Shown here piece after piece: positions 1-8,716 of a stretch of 64,000 nucleotides of DNA; the first letter of the stretch is position 1; the number at the start of each line of letters is the position of its first letter. The notes under the pieces were generated by a model. The model made no database searches. It had not been told where the DNA came from and was given only the letters and a program-made list of their open reading frames with translations. The stretch comes from Motilibacter peucedani. Lineage in GTDB: Bacteria > Actinomycetota > Actinomycetes > Motilibacterales > Motilibacteraceae. Made by a program: the position numbers and the translations under genes. The stretch lies in the NCBI RefSeq assembly GCF_003634695.1, contig NZ_RBWV01000011.1:124001-188000 (forward strand). Direction: 5' to 3'.

Positions 1-500
1 TCCTGCTCGCCGACCAGGACCGGACGCGCTGGGACCAGCGCGCGGTCCTGGAGGGGCTCACCGTGACGGCAGGGGCGCTGGCGTCCGGCCCACCTGGGCG
101 GTTCACCCTGCAGGCGGCGATCGCCGGCGTGCACGCGATCGCTCCATCTCTGCAGCGGACGGACTGGCCGCGGGTCGTGCACCTCTACGACCGGCTGCTG
201 ATGGTGTGCGACACCCCGGTGGTCGCGCTCAACAGGGCCGCCGCCGTGGCGTTCGCCGACGGTCCGGCCGCCGCCCTGCCGCTCCTCGACGAGCTGGCGA
301 CCGACCCGCGGCTCGCCGACTACCCCTACCTGCCTGCCACCCGCGCCGACCTGCTGCGCCGACTCGGCGACACCGCCGGCGCAGCTCAGTCGTACCGGCG
401 CGCGATCGAGCTCACAGCGAACGCCGCGGAGCGCGCCTTCCTCGAGCGACGCCTGGCCGAGGTCGACCGCGCCGCCGGCGCCGACCCCATGCCCGGTTGA
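1..500 (+). CDS. ECF sigma factor (ECF42/DUF6596 type), C-terminal part only
   Basis: The gene enters from the left edge; reading from base 3 gives about 165 residues ending in TGA at 498-500. No sigma2/sigma4 region is present here; what remains is the helical, TPR-like C-terminal extension of ECF42 sigma factors. The pattern RFTLQAAIAGVHA, then DWPRVVHLYDRLL and PVVALNRAAAVA, matches residue for residue in layout the C-terminus of the complete sigma factor at 2215-3456 in this window, which is the basis of the call. ECF42 factors direct RNA polymerase to small regulons and need their C-terminal extension for activity. The promoter-binding part and any DGPF partner lie outside the window. 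Confidence 0.85.
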   Translation, partial: LLADQDRTRWDQRAVLEGLTVTAGALASGPPGRFTLQAAIAGVHAIAPSLQRTDWPRVVHLYDRLLMVCDTPVVALNRAAAVAFADGPAAALPLLDELATDPRLADYPYLPATRADLLRRLGDTAGAAQSYRRAIELTANAAERAFLERRLAEVDRAAGADPMPG

Positions 501-630
501 GTCCAGCTGGTTCTGCGGTCCCCAGGCCTCGCGGCGGGCCGCGCGAGACCCCGCTCGACCGGCTCGCGTGGCATCTCCTCACAGATTCCGTCGAGGTGCT
601 GACCAGGGGAACATCAGGGACGATCCGGAC

Positions 631-1818
631 GTGCCCCTGCTGCCTGCTCCCCCGACCGGTCGCGACGGCGTCGTGGACTGGGTGCGCGAGCACCTGGGCC
701 ACCTGAGCTGCGACGACGTACGGCCCTCGAGCATCCGGGGAGGGCAGGCGGCAGCGGACGAAGCGCTGGCGGCTCTCGACGTGACGGGGTACGCGCCACG
801 TCGCAGCACCGTGCTGCCGGCCGGGTCACGTGGGGCGAGCAGGCTCTCGCCCTACATCCGGCACGGATTGCTCGACCTTCCGACCGTGTGGCACGCGGTC
901 GAGCACGCCCCCGCTCGTGATCGCGGGAAGTTCCGCGACGAGCTGCTGTGGCAGGAGTACTCCCGCCACTTGTACGCCCGTGTCGGCAGGGCGACGAACC
1001 GGCCCCTGCGCTTCGGGCCGCCGCGGGTCGACGAGCCCTGGGGCAAGGAGCCCTGGCCGGAGGAGATGGCGTGCATGGCTGCGACGACGGCCGAGCTGCA
1101 CGAGGACGGCTGGCTGGTGAACCAGACCCGCATGTGGCTCAGCTCGCAGTACTCCGTCCGCGCCGGTGGGGACTGGCGGGAGGGCGCGCAGGAGATGTAC
1201 CGCCACCTGCTCGACGGGTCTCCAGCTGCGAACCGGCTGGGCTGGCAGTGGACCGTCGGCACCGGGACGGGCAAGGTCTACGGCTTCAGCCGGTGGCAGG
1301 TCGAGAAGCGTGCGCCAGGGCTGTGCCGTTCATGCTCGCTCGAGCGGGCCTGTCCCGTGCAGGACTGGCCGACGGCGCAGGCAGGACCGCGCGTCAGTGC
1401 CCCCGAAGGACTGCGCGGCGGGGTGACCGACGGCGGTCCCGAGGAGCCCGTGGTCAGCGGTGAGGCGGACGCCGTCTGGCTGACGGGAGAGTCGCTCGGG
1501 GACCGCGACCCCGCGCGGCACGCACGCCCGGACCTGCCCACGGTGTTCGTCTTCGACGAGCCGCTGCTCGCCAGGCTCCGGCTGTCCGGCAAGCGGCTCG
1601 TCTTCCTCGCCGAGACGCTGGCCGAGCTCGGCGCAGAGGTTCGGCTGGGCGACCCGGTCGTCGAGCTGCAGGGGCGGCGGCTCGCCACCACGTGGACGTA
1701 CGTGCCGGGCTGGACGGTACGCAGCCGCCGCCTCGAGGTCGTCGCGACGTACCCGTGGCCCTGGCTGCGTCGCCCGGGTGCCGGCTCACTGCAGTCGTTC
1801 AGTGCGTGGGTGCGATGA
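631..1818 (+). CDS. Photolyase/cryptochrome-like flavoprotein with inverted domain order
   Basis: The first ~230 residues carry the helical FAD-binding domain of DNA photolyases: [33 protein letters not shown] and a final [18 protein letters not shown] cysteine cluster C-x2-C-x5-C follows (about residues 232-241), which could bind a metal or Fe-S cluster. The last ~115 residues (about 280-395) look like the alpha/beta antenna domain that normally comes first in this family: [37 protein letters not shown], ending in FSAWVR, which resembles the F-x-x-[YFW]-W-R linker that usually leads into the FAD domain. The GTG at 631 has AGGGA 10 nt upstream; an in-frame GTG at 568 is less likely. It overlaps the next gene by 4 nt. 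Flavin binding is well supported; repair versus signalling is not decided. Confidence 0.85.
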   Translation: MPLLPAPPTGRDGVVDWVREHLGHLSCDDVRPSSIRGGQAAADEALAALDVTGYAPRRSTVLPAGSRGASRLSPYIRHGLLDLPTVWHAVEHAPARDRGKFRDELLWQEYSRHLYARVGRATNRPLRFGPPRVDEPWGKEPWPEEMACMAATTAELHEDGWLVNQTRMWLSSQYSVRAGGDWREGAQEMYRHLLDGSPAANRLGWQWTVGTGTGKVYGFSRWQVEKRAPGLCRSCSLERACPVQDWPTAQAGPRVSAPEGLRGGVTDGGPEEPVVSGEADAVWLTGESLGDRDPARHARPDLPTVFVFDEPLLARLRLSGKRLVFLAETLAELGAEVRLGDPVVELQGRRLATTWTYVPGWTVRSRRLEVVATYPWPWLRRPGAGSLQSFSAWVR

Positions 1819-2192
1819 GCGCCGGCGACACGAAGCCGTGCGCCGCCTGCGGGCGCACCATCACCTGGCGCAAGAAGTGGGCGCGGGACTGGGAATCCGT
1901 GCGCTACTGCTCCGGGTCGTGCAGACGCGCGAAGGTGTCCGCCACCGACCGTGCCCTCGAGGCGTCCATCCTGCGGTTGCTGGCCACCCGTCCCGTCGGT
2001 GGGACGATCTGCCCGTCAGAAGCGGCCAGGGACGTCGGCGGGGACGAGTGGCAGGGACTCCTGGAGCCCGCTCGGGCCGCGGCGCGACGGCTCGTCGTGG
2101 CAGGCGACGTCGTCATCACGCAGGGCGGGAGGGTGGTCGACCCCTCCACTGCGAAGGGACCCATCGGGATCCGGCGGACGCGGACCGGCTAG
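1815..2192 (+). CDS. DUF2256 and DUF3253 domain protein, zinc-ribbon-like
   Basis: 125 residues. The N-terminal ~40 residues are a DUF2256 module: [15 protein letters not shown] followed by YCSGSC, four cysteines likely to bind zinc. The rest matches DUF3253: [20 protein letters not shown], a winged-helix-like stretch, ending AKGPIGIRR. The start ATG overlaps the photolyase stop as ATGA, so the two are probably translated together. Stand-alone DUF2256 proteins are often neighbours of cryptochrome/photolyase genes, so a role with the flavoprotein is a reasonable inference, but neither domain has a settled function. It ends 22 nt before the convergent sigma factor gene. Confidence 0.85.
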   Translation: MSAGDTKPCAACGRTITWRKKWARDWESVRYCSGSCRRAKVSATDRALEASILRLLATRPVGGTICPSEAARDVGGDEWQGLLEPARAAARRLVVAGDVVITQGGRVVDPSTAKGPIGIRRTRTG

Positions 2193-2214
2193 CGCTGGCG
2201 CTGTGGGCGGTCGG

Positions 2215-3456
2215 TCAGACGAGCTCGCCGCGCCGTCGCGAGAGGTACGCCCGCTCGGCGGAGTTGGCCGAGGCCGCGATAGCCGCGTCGTACGCCTGCT
2301 TGGCCTCGGCGCTCCGACCGAGCCGGCGCAGGAGCTCGGCGCGTGTCGCGTGCCAGGGGTGGTAGCCCTCCAGCGGCAGCCGTTCGACGAGGGCGAGGGC
2401 GACCTCGGGCCCGTCGAGCTCGGCGACCGCGACCGCACGGTTGAGCGCGACGACGGGTGACGGGTCGAAGCGGACCAGCAGGTCGTACAGCGCGACCACC
2501 TGAGACCAGTCAGTGTCCTGAGCGCTCGGCGCGTCAGTGTGGACTGCGTTGACCGCTGCGAGCACCTGGAAGCGGCCGGGCCGACCCGTGGCGAGGCACT
2601 CGCGGACCAGGGCGTGCCCTTCAGCGAGAAGCGTCCGGTCCCACCCGGCGCGGTCCTGCTCGCCGAGCGGCACGAGCTGCCCGTCGCGTACGCGCGCCTC
2701 GCGCCGCGCCTCGAGCAGCAGCAGCAGGGCGAGCAGGCCGGCGACCTCCGGCTCTTGGGGCAGCAGCCGACGCAGCTGCCGCGCCAGCCGGATCGCCTCG
2801 TCGGTGAGCTCGGCGCGCACTGGACTGCCCTCACCGCTGGCGAGGTAGCCCTCGTTGGCGATGAGGAACAGCACGGTCAGCACACCGCCGAGCCGCTCCG
2901 GCAGGTCGGCGGCCTCGGGCACCCGGTAGGGCACGTGAGCCGCCGCGATCTTCTTCTTGGCCCTGGCGATGCGCTGCCCCATCGTCGTCTCAGGGACGAG
3001 GAAGGCTTCGGCGATCTCGGCGACGGTCAGCCCGCCGAGCAGGCGCAGCGTCAGCGCGATCCGCGCCTCCACGGCCAGCGCGGGGTGGCAACAGGTGAAG
3101 AGCAGACGGAGCCGGTCGTCCTCGACCGGTCCCGTGGGCTCGTGGGGAGTGTCGTCGTAGACCATGAGCGCCGCCTGGTGCTTGGCGTCGCGCTGGCCCT
3201 CGCGACGCAGCCTGTCGATCGCACGGTTGCCGGCGGTGGTGGTGAGCCATCCGCCGGGGTTGGGAGGCACGCCCGTGACCGGCCACTTCTCCAGCGCGGC
3301 CACGAGCGCCTCACCCGCCGCCTCCTCGGCGACGTCGATGTCGCCGAAGCGGCGGACGAGCGAGGCGACCACGCGTCCGTACTCCTCCCGGAAGACGCGC
3401 TCGACGGCTGCCGCTCCGGGCAGCTCGAGCTGCGAGGGCGTGAGGCCGGACTCCAC
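2215..3456 (-). CDS. ECF sigma factor, ECF42 group (DUF6596 C-terminal domain)
   Basis: 413 residues from the chosen GTG. The sigma2 region (VFREEYGRVVASLVRRFGD, EEAAGEALVAALEKWP, NPGGWLTTTAGNRAIDRLRR) is followed by a sigma4 region (LTLRLLGGLTVAEIAEAFLV, TTMGQRIARAKKKI). The second half is the ~230-residue DUF6596/TPR-like extension typical of ECF42. It starts 8 nt after the stop of the upstream DGPF/YciI gene with no good ribosome site of its own, so translation is probably coupled; a CTG four codons earlier is an alternative. ECF42 sigma factors have no anti-sigma factor and are found with DGPF proteins, as here. A second ECF42 gene ends at base 500. Confidence 0.93.
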   Translation of the reverse strand: MESGLTPSQLELPGAAAVERVFREEYGRVVASLVRRFGDIDVAEEAAGEALVAALEKWPVTGVPPNPGGWLTTTAGNRAIDRLRREGQRDAKHQAALMVYDDTPHEPTGPVEDDRLRLLFTCCHPALAVEARIALTLRLLGGLTVAEIAEAFLVPETTMGQRIARAKKKIAAAHVPYRVPEAADLPERLGGVLTVLFLIANEGYLASGEGSPVRAELTDEAIRLARQLRRLLPQEPEVAGLLALLLLLEARREARVRDGQLVPLGEQDRAGWDRTLLAEGHALVRECLATGRPGRFQVLAAVNAVHTDAPSAQDTDWSQVVALYDLLVRFDPSPVVALNRAVAVAELDGPEVALALVERLPLEGYHPWHATRAELLRRLGRSAEAKQAYDAAIAASANSAERAYLSRRRGELV

Positions 3457-3464
3457 GGTCGTGC

Positions 3465-3827
3465 TCAGGCCAGACCGTCGAACGGGCGGACCTCGACCTT
3501 GCCCCGGCACGCCTTGGACCCCGCGGCCGCGAGGGCGAGCGCGACGTCGAGGTCCGGGACGTCGACGACCCAGAACCCTCCGATGACCTCCTTGGTCTCG
3601 AGGTAGGGCCCGTCGGTCATCACCGGCGCGTCCCCGCGACCGTCGACCACGGTGGCCGTCGCCGCGGGCTCGAGCCCGCCGGCGAAGACCCAGTAGCCCG
3701 AGCTCTTCAGCTCCTCGTTGAAGGCCCCGGTCGCGGCGAAGGCCTCCTCCATCGCCTCGCGGGAGCCGTAGTCGCCGAACTCGGTGCGCTCGGCCGGGCC
3801 GTGCACGCTGAGCAGGTAGTGCGCCAT
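3465..3827 (-). CDS. YciI-family DGPF protein
   Basis: 120 residues, a single YciI/YCII-related domain: MAHYLLSVHG start, a central FNEELKSSGYWVFAGGL, and MTDGPYLETKEVIGGFWVVD, which contains the DGP-[FY] signature. The ATG is preceded by a perfect AGGAGG seven bases upstream. It is the first gene of a two-gene unit with the ECF42 sigma factor. DGPF proteins are the usual partners of ECF42 factors and of some other ECF groups, but their biochemical role is unknown. Confidence 0.92.
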   Translation of the reverse strand: MAHYLLSVHGPAERTEFGDYGSREAMEEAFAATGAFNEELKSSGYWVFAGGLEPAATATVVDGRGDAPVMTDGPYLETKEVIGGFWVVDVPDLDVALALAAAGSKACRGKVEVRPFDGLA

Positions 3828-4034
3828 GAGATGTCCTCCTCGTCGCCGGCGGCCTCGGTGACCGCCGCGTACCTCCACCACGAACGGGATCGGCCGAATA
3901 CGACAACCTGCCACAGCGGGCCCGCCGCCAGGGCTCCGGACAAGAACTCCCACGGCGCTGTCGGATCCGGGGCTGCCCACTCGTGGAGAGGCATGAGGGT
4001 CGCACGGAGCGGCCCCTGACGGACGGAGCCCGAC
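3828..4034. other. Divergent intergenic region
   Basis: 207 nt between the divergent YciI/sigma unit and the small membrane protein. It should hold promoters for both directions. I see no clear consensus -35/-10 pair, which is normal for ECF-dependent promoters. Confidence 0.5.
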
Positions 4035-4478
4035 ATGTCCACGACCACGACCGAGATCCAGGCCGGCACCACCGCCACCGCGTACGGGCTCGACGCCCCC
4101 TCGCGCCTGCCGCTGTGGAAGCACGGCCTCACCGCCGCCCTCGCCGCGTCCGTCGCGACCACCGTCCTCGCGTCCTGTGCATCGGCCGCCGGTGTGTCGT
4201 TCGCCGACTCGGCCGGAGCGGGCATCCCGATCGCCGCCTTCGCCCAGGTGACGCTGGTCCTCTCGCTGGTCGGCGTGGGGCTCGCGGCCGTCATGGCTCG
4301 CCGGGTGCGACGGCCGCGGCGCACGTTCGTCCGCACCACGGTCGCCCTGACGGCGCTGTCGTTCGTGCCGGACCTCACCGTCGGGTTCGACGCCGCGTCC
4401 GCAGCGACCCTCATCGCGCTGCACTGCGTCGCCGCCGCCATCGTCGTGCCGACGCTCGCGAAGCGCCTGGCGCGTTGA
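4035..4478 (+). CDS. DUF6069-like four-helix membrane protein
   Basis: 147 residues. After ~25 hydrophilic residues there are four hydrophobic segments: about 30-52, 62-84, 95-112 (beginning TTVALTALSFVPDLTVGFD) and 118-138. The order and the conserved SFVPD turn resemble DUF6069 proteins, small integral membrane proteins of unknown function common in Actinobacteria. GGAG lies 6 nt before the ATG. It diverges from the ECF42 unit and might be one of its targets, but that is only position-based. Confidence 0.7.
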   Translation: MSTTTTEIQAGTTATAYGLDAPSRLPLWKHGLTAALAASVATTVLASCASAAGVSFADSAGAGIPIAAFAQVTLVLSLVGVGLAAVMARRVRRPRRTFVRTTVALTALSFVPDLTVGFDAASAATLIALHCVAAAIVVPTLAKRLAR

Positions 4479-4577
4479 GGGGGACGCGACTGCCCGACTT
4501 CACGGGCGGCCGCGACCACGCCCGAGTCGTCCGCTGCCCCGGACGAGTGAGCCCCCGGGTAGAAGACCTGAGGGTGG

Positions 4578-4654
4578 TGGAGCCGCCTATCGGAATCGAA
4601 CCGATGACCTACGCATTACGAGTGCGTCGCTCTGGCCGACTGAGCTAAGGCGGC
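4578..4654 (-). tRNA. tRNA-Thr (CGT anticodon)
   Basis: Full cloverleaf on the minus strand. The acceptor stem is GCCGCCT/AGGCGGC, the anticodon stem ACGCA/TGCGT encloses the loop CTCGTAA (anticodon CGT), and the T-arm contains GGTTCGATTCC. The discriminator is U, and the CCA end is encoded (plus-strand tgg at 4578-4580). Confidence 0.96.
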
Positions 4655-4764
4655 AGCGCTCCGCACCGAGGCGCGGAGCACGAGGATGGAGTCTAGCGGC
4701 ATCGTGGCGGTACGCGTGCCGCGGCCCGCGCACAGGCACCCGACCGGTCCTGCTAGCGGAGTGG

Positions 4765-5928
4765 TCAGCCGGTGCGCAGCGCCAAGGTCATCGCCTCGAC
4801 GGCGAGCAGCGGCGCCGCGTTGGCCTCGAGGGCGAGCCGGCACTCGAGGATCGCGTCGATGCGGCGCAGGGTCTCCTCCGGCGCCCCGCCGCGCGCGAGC
4901 CGCTCGACCGCCGGGCGCAGCTCCTCGTTGACCAGGTGCACGGTGGCCCCGACCTGCACGGCCAGCACGTCGCGGTAGAACGAGACCAGGTCGACCAGCG
5001 CCCGGTCGAGCGCGTCGAGCTGGGTGCGCTTGGCCCGCGTCTTCTGCTGCTTCTCGAGCTCCTTGAGCTGGCTGGCAGCGCTGCGGTCCATCGCCCGCCC
5101 GACCGTGCCCTTGCCCAGCGCCCGCGCCAGTTCTTCGGTCTCGCGGCCGTCGAGCGAGGCGGACTGGGCGCCCGCCTCCTCCTTGGTCGCCTCGACCAGG
5201 TTGGCCGCGGCCGTGAGGCACGAGCCGAGGTCGGTGACCTGCGTCGGGATGCGCAGCGCCTCGTTGCGGCGCAGCCGGGCCGACTCGTCGGTGGCCAGGC
5301 GGCGGGCGCGGCCGACGTGCCCCTGCGACGCCCGCGCCGCGAAGCTCGCCATGGCGGGGTCCACGCCGTCGCGGCGCACGAGCAGGTCGGCGACCGCGGC
5401 GACCGGTGGCGTGCGGAGCAGCACGTGACGGCACCGCGACCGGATGGTCGGCAGCGCGTCCTCGAGGCTCGGGGCGCAGAGCAGCCACACCGTACGCGGC
5501 GGCGGCTCCTCGAGGACCTTGAGCAGCGTGTTGGCCGCCTGCTCGGTGAGCCGGTCGACGTCCTCGACGAGGACCACCTGCCAGCGCCCGCCGGACGGCC
5601 GGCGCGTAGCCCACTGCACCAGCTCGCGCGCGACACCCACGCCGATGGAGAGCAGCCGGGTCGTCACGACCTCGACGTCGGCGTGCGTGCCGGCCAGCGC
5701 TGTGCGGCAGGCGGTGCACTGGCCGCAGCCACCGCGCTCGCACTGCAGGGCGGCGGCGAAGGCACGCGCGGCGACCGAGCGGCCCGAGCCGGGCGGGCCG
5801 GTGAACAGCCACGCGTGGGTCATGGCCTCGCCGCGGCCGCCCGCGAGCAGGTCGGCCGCGGAGCTCACGGCGGCGCGGAGCTCGGCGATGACCCGCTCCT
5901 GGCCGACGACGTCGTCCCAGACGCTCAC
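4765..5928 (-). CDS. holB: DNA polymerase III delta-prime subunit
   Basis: 387 residues; clamp-loader ATPase fold. The P-loop at residues 44-51 is GPPGSGRS, with Arg in place of the usual Lys, so ATP binding or hydrolysis is probably impaired, as is normal for delta-prime. A zinc-binding group C63-x4-C68-x2-C71-x2-C74 follows. ALLKVLEEPP-like and SRCRH motifs belong to the clamp-loader AAA+ core. The start GTG overlaps the TGA of the upstream dTMP kinase gene (GTGA), fixing the start and giving a tmk-holB unit. It acts in loading the sliding clamp during replication. Confidence 0.95.
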   Translation of the reverse strand: MSVWDDVVGQERVIAELRAAVSSAADLLAGGRGEAMTHAWLFTGPPGSGRSVAARAFAAALQCERGGCGQCTACRTALAGTHADVEVVTTRLLSIGVGVARELVQWATRRPSGGRWQVVLVEDVDRLTEQAANTLLKVLEEPPPRTVWLLCAPSLEDALPTIRSRCRHVLLRTPPVAAVADLLVRRDGVDPAMASFAARASQGHVGRARRLATDESARLRRNEALRIPTQVTDLGSCLTAAANLVEATKEEAGAQSASLDGRETEELARALGKGTVGRAMDRSAASQLKELEKQQKTRAKRTQLDALDRALVDLVSFYRDVLAVQVGATVHLVNEELRPAVERLARGGAPEETLRRIDAILECRLALEANAAPLLAVEAMTLALRTG

Positions 5929-8678
5929 CGGAGCCACCCGCGGGAGGAGTCGCTGTCGCCGTCGACGCGCTCGTCTCCGGTCGAGCCGCTCGGGCCTTCC
6001 TCGGCGGTCTCGTCGTCGGCGCGCTCGGTGTGGAATCCCATCGAGAAGATCTCGTCGACGAGGGTGAGCTCGCGGGTCTGGGCGTCGGACGCGTCGTCGA
6101 GAGGCGCGGTGTCCTCGAGCCGGGGAGGCGTTCGGAGCAGCGGGGCGCCACGGCTCTCGCCGTCGTCACGAGCGGCGGACTCGGCGCGGTGCTGCTCCTC
6201 ACGTTCGCGCTCGGCACGTTCGCGCTCGGCGCGCTCGGCCCGCTCGCGCTCGACCCGCTCGAGCTCGACCCGCTCCCGCTCGGCCCGCTCCAGCCGCTCC
6301 TGCTCCGCGCGCTCGGCGTCGAGCCGCTCCTGCTCGACCCGGGCCCGCTCGAGCTCCTCGCGCTCGGCGCGCTGGCGCTCGAGGCGCTCGCGCTCGGCCT
6401 GCTCGGCGGCCAGCGCGTCGAGCCGGGCCTGCTCGGCCGCCTGGCGGAGCGCCTCCTGCATGGCGGCGTCGTTGCGCTCCCGCTCGGCGCGACGGCGCTC
6501 GGCCTCCTCGGCGCGGCGGGCTTCGACGGCGAGGCGGCGCTCCTCGTCGTGCTGGCGCCGCTCCTCGGCGAGGCGTGCGGCCTCCTCACGGCGTACGCGC
6601 TCCTGCTCCGCGACCTCCACGGCGCTCAACGGCAGGACGGCGCGCAGGTGCTGGCGGATGTGCTCGCTGACGGCCTCGGCCGGCTCGGTCGCGTCGACGA
6701 CGAGGTAGCGGTGCGGGGCGGAGGTGGCGAGCTCGAGGAAGCCGCGGCGCACGCGCTCGTGGAAGTCGGTGGGCTCGGCCTCGAGCCGGTCACCGGCTCC
6801 GCCGTCGCGGGCCTGCCGCCGGGCCGCCGCGACCTCTGCCGGCAGGTCGAGCAGCACGGTCAGGTCGGGCACCAGCCCGCCGGTGGCCCAGCGGGAGATG
6901 CGGGCGACGTCCTCGACCTGCAGGGCCCGGCCGGCGCCCTGGTAGGCGAGCGAGGAGTCGACGTAGCGGTCGCTGATGACCACCGCCCCGCGCTCGAGCG
7001 CCGGGCGCACGAGGGTGCCGACGTGGTGGGCGCGGTCGGCGGCGTAGAGCAGCGCCTCCGCCTGGGGCACGAGGTGGCCGGTGCCCGGGTCGAGCACGAT
7101 GGCGCGCACCTTGGCACCGACCTCGGTGCCGCCGGGCTCGCGGGTGACGACGACCTCGTGGCCGCGGGCCCGCACCCACTCGGCGACGGCCTGCACCTGG
7201 GTCGACTTGCCCACCGCCTCGCCGCCCTCGAGCACGAGGAAGAACCCGGTGGCCACGGGCTGGCGGCCCGGCTCCGGCAGCGGGCGGCCGCGCAGCGCGC
7301 CGACGAGGTCGGCGAGCAGCGGGACCCCCGGGCGGTCGTCCATGGCGCGGAACGACACGACGCCGAGCACCGCGGCCAGCACGCCGGCCAGCAGCATCGT
7401 GATCGCGGCGCCCGACAGCGTCCAGGTCCACTCGTCGGTCGGCGTCAGCCGGTGCACGCCGATGGCCGCGGCCAGCAGCGGCGCGAGGGCCAGGACGCCG
7501 ACGAGCACGACCCGCAGCATGACGTTGAGGGAGGCGAAGACCCGCCCGCGGTGCTCGTCGTCGACCTCGAGCCCGATCAGCGTGTAGGCGGTCACCCACG
7601 ACGTGCCGGCGAAGGCGCCGAGCAGCACGGTGAACATCACCGCGATGACGATGTTGGGCACCAGCGCGACGAAGGCCAGCGCGATGCCGGCGCAGACGAT
7701 CGAGAGGCAGAGCATGCGCCGCCGGCTGAAGCCCGCCAGCAGCCGCGGGCCGAACGCCATGCCGAGCGCGAGGCCGAGGAAGACCGCGAAGAACAGGACG
7801 CCGTAGCCCGCGTCGCCCGCACCCAGGTCGCGGACGTAGGTGCGGGCCAGCCCGATCACGGCGCCGGCGGCCGCGAAGGCCCCGAGCATCGCGAACACCA
7901 GGCCGCGCACGACCTGGGTGGAGCCGACGTACTTCCAGCCGTCGACCAGTGCCCGCCACGCGGACGGCTCCTCGTCGGCCGGGCGCGGCGGGTGCGGCGG
8001 GATCTCGCGCAGCCTGGCGATGACCACGGCGGCGACGAGGAAGGCGAAGGAGTTGACGTAGAGCGCGACGCTCGCCGGGCGCAGGGCCTGCTCGGAGTCC
8101 GTGCCGCCGAGGAGCCGGGCGAGCAGGGAGAGCCCGACGAAGACCACGGCGGCGACCGGCGCCGAGCCGTAGGTGCCCGCGAGGTTGAGCTGGTTGGCCG
8201 CCTCGAGCCGCTCGCGCGGCACCAGGTTGGGGACCGTGGCCTCCTTGGCCGGGATGAAGAACAGGCTCGCGGACTCGACGAGCAGCGTCGCGGCGAACAG
8301 CCACCACAGCTGCCCGACGACCGGGATGGTGGCGATGACGACGAAGCGGAAGCCGTTGGCCGCCACCATGGTCCACCGCCGGTCGAGCCGGTCGGCGACG
8401 ACGCCCGCGAGCGGGCCGATCACCATGGCAGGGGCCAGGCGCAGCAGGAACACCGCCGCGACGGCGAGGTTCTCCTGCTTGTAGCTGCCAGCCGAGAGCG
8501 CCTGGGCGTAGGCCGTGAGCGCGAGCAGGCCCAGCCAGTCACCGAGGCTGGCGAAGCACAGCGCCGCCCAGAGCCGGCGGAAGGTGGGGATGGCGAGGAC
8601 GCCGCGGACGTCGCCGCCGAGCCCCCGCGCAGCACCCAGCCCGGAGACGATCGCGGGGTTCTGGTCGGCCGAGCTCAC
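5925..8678 (-). CDS. tmk: Fusion of MFS membrane domain and dTMP kinase with a charged helical tail
   Basis: 917 residues. Residues ~25-455 form an MFS-type membrane domain with about a dozen hydrophobic helices and the DRLDRRWTM loop. Residues ~475-690 are a complete thymidylate kinase: P-loop LEGGEAVGKSTQ, TREPGGTEVGAKVR, the DRYVDSSLAYQG motif and a lid region with RRQARDGGAGDR. Residues ~690-835 are almost pure Glu/Arg/Ala with EERRQ, EQERLERQRAE and similar runs, predicted as a long coiled coil or single helix. The C-terminal 80 residues are acidic and disordered-looking. MFS-dTMP kinase fusions are known in Actinobacteria; the kinase makes dTDP from dTMP. What the MFS part carries is unknown. 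Confidence 0.93.
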   Translation of the reverse strand: MSSADQNPAIVSGLGAARGLGGDVRGVLAIPTFRRLWAALCFASLGDWLGLLALTAYAQALSAGSYKQENLAVAAVFLLRLAPAMVIGPLAGVVADRLDRRWTMVAANGFRFVVIATIPVVGQLWWLFAATLLVESASLFFIPAKEATVPNLVPRERLEAANQLNLAGTYGSAPVAAVVFVGLSLLARLLGGTDSEQALRPASVALYVNSFAFLVAAVVIARLREIPPHPPRPADEEPSAWRALVDGWKYVGSTQVVRGLVFAMLGAFAAAGAVIGLARTYVRDLGAGDAGYGVLFFAVFLGLALGMAFGPRLLAGFSRRRMLCLSIVCAGIALAFVALVPNIVIAVMFTVLLGAFAGTSWVTAYTLIGLEVDDEHRGRVFASLNVMLRVVLVGVLALAPLLAAAIGVHRLTPTDEWTWTLSGAAITMLLAGVLAAVLGVVSFRAMDDRPGVPLLADLVGALRGRPLPEPGRQPVATGFFLVLEGGEAVGKSTQVQAVAEWVRARGHEVVVTREPGGTEVGAKVRAIVLDPGTGHLVPQAEALLYAADRAHHVGTLVRPALERGAVVISDRYVDSSLAYQGAGRALQVEDVARISRWATGGLVPDLTVLLDLPAEVAAARRQARDGGAGDRLEAEPTDFHERVRRGFLELATSAPHRYLVVDATEPAEAVSEHIRQHLRAVLPLSAVEVAEQERVRREEAARLAEERRQHDEERRLAVEARRAEEAERRRAERERNDAAMQEALRQAAEQARLDALAAEQAERERLERQRAEREELERARVEQERLDAERAEQERLERAERERVELERVERERAERAERERAEREREEQHRAESAARDDGESRGAPLLRTPPRLEDTAPLDDASDAQTRELTLVDEIFSMGFHTERADDETAEEGPSGSTGDERVDGDSDSSRGWLR

Positions 8679-8716
8679 GCCGCCACCCTAGCCGCGGGCC
8701 CTGACAGCGCCCCGCG

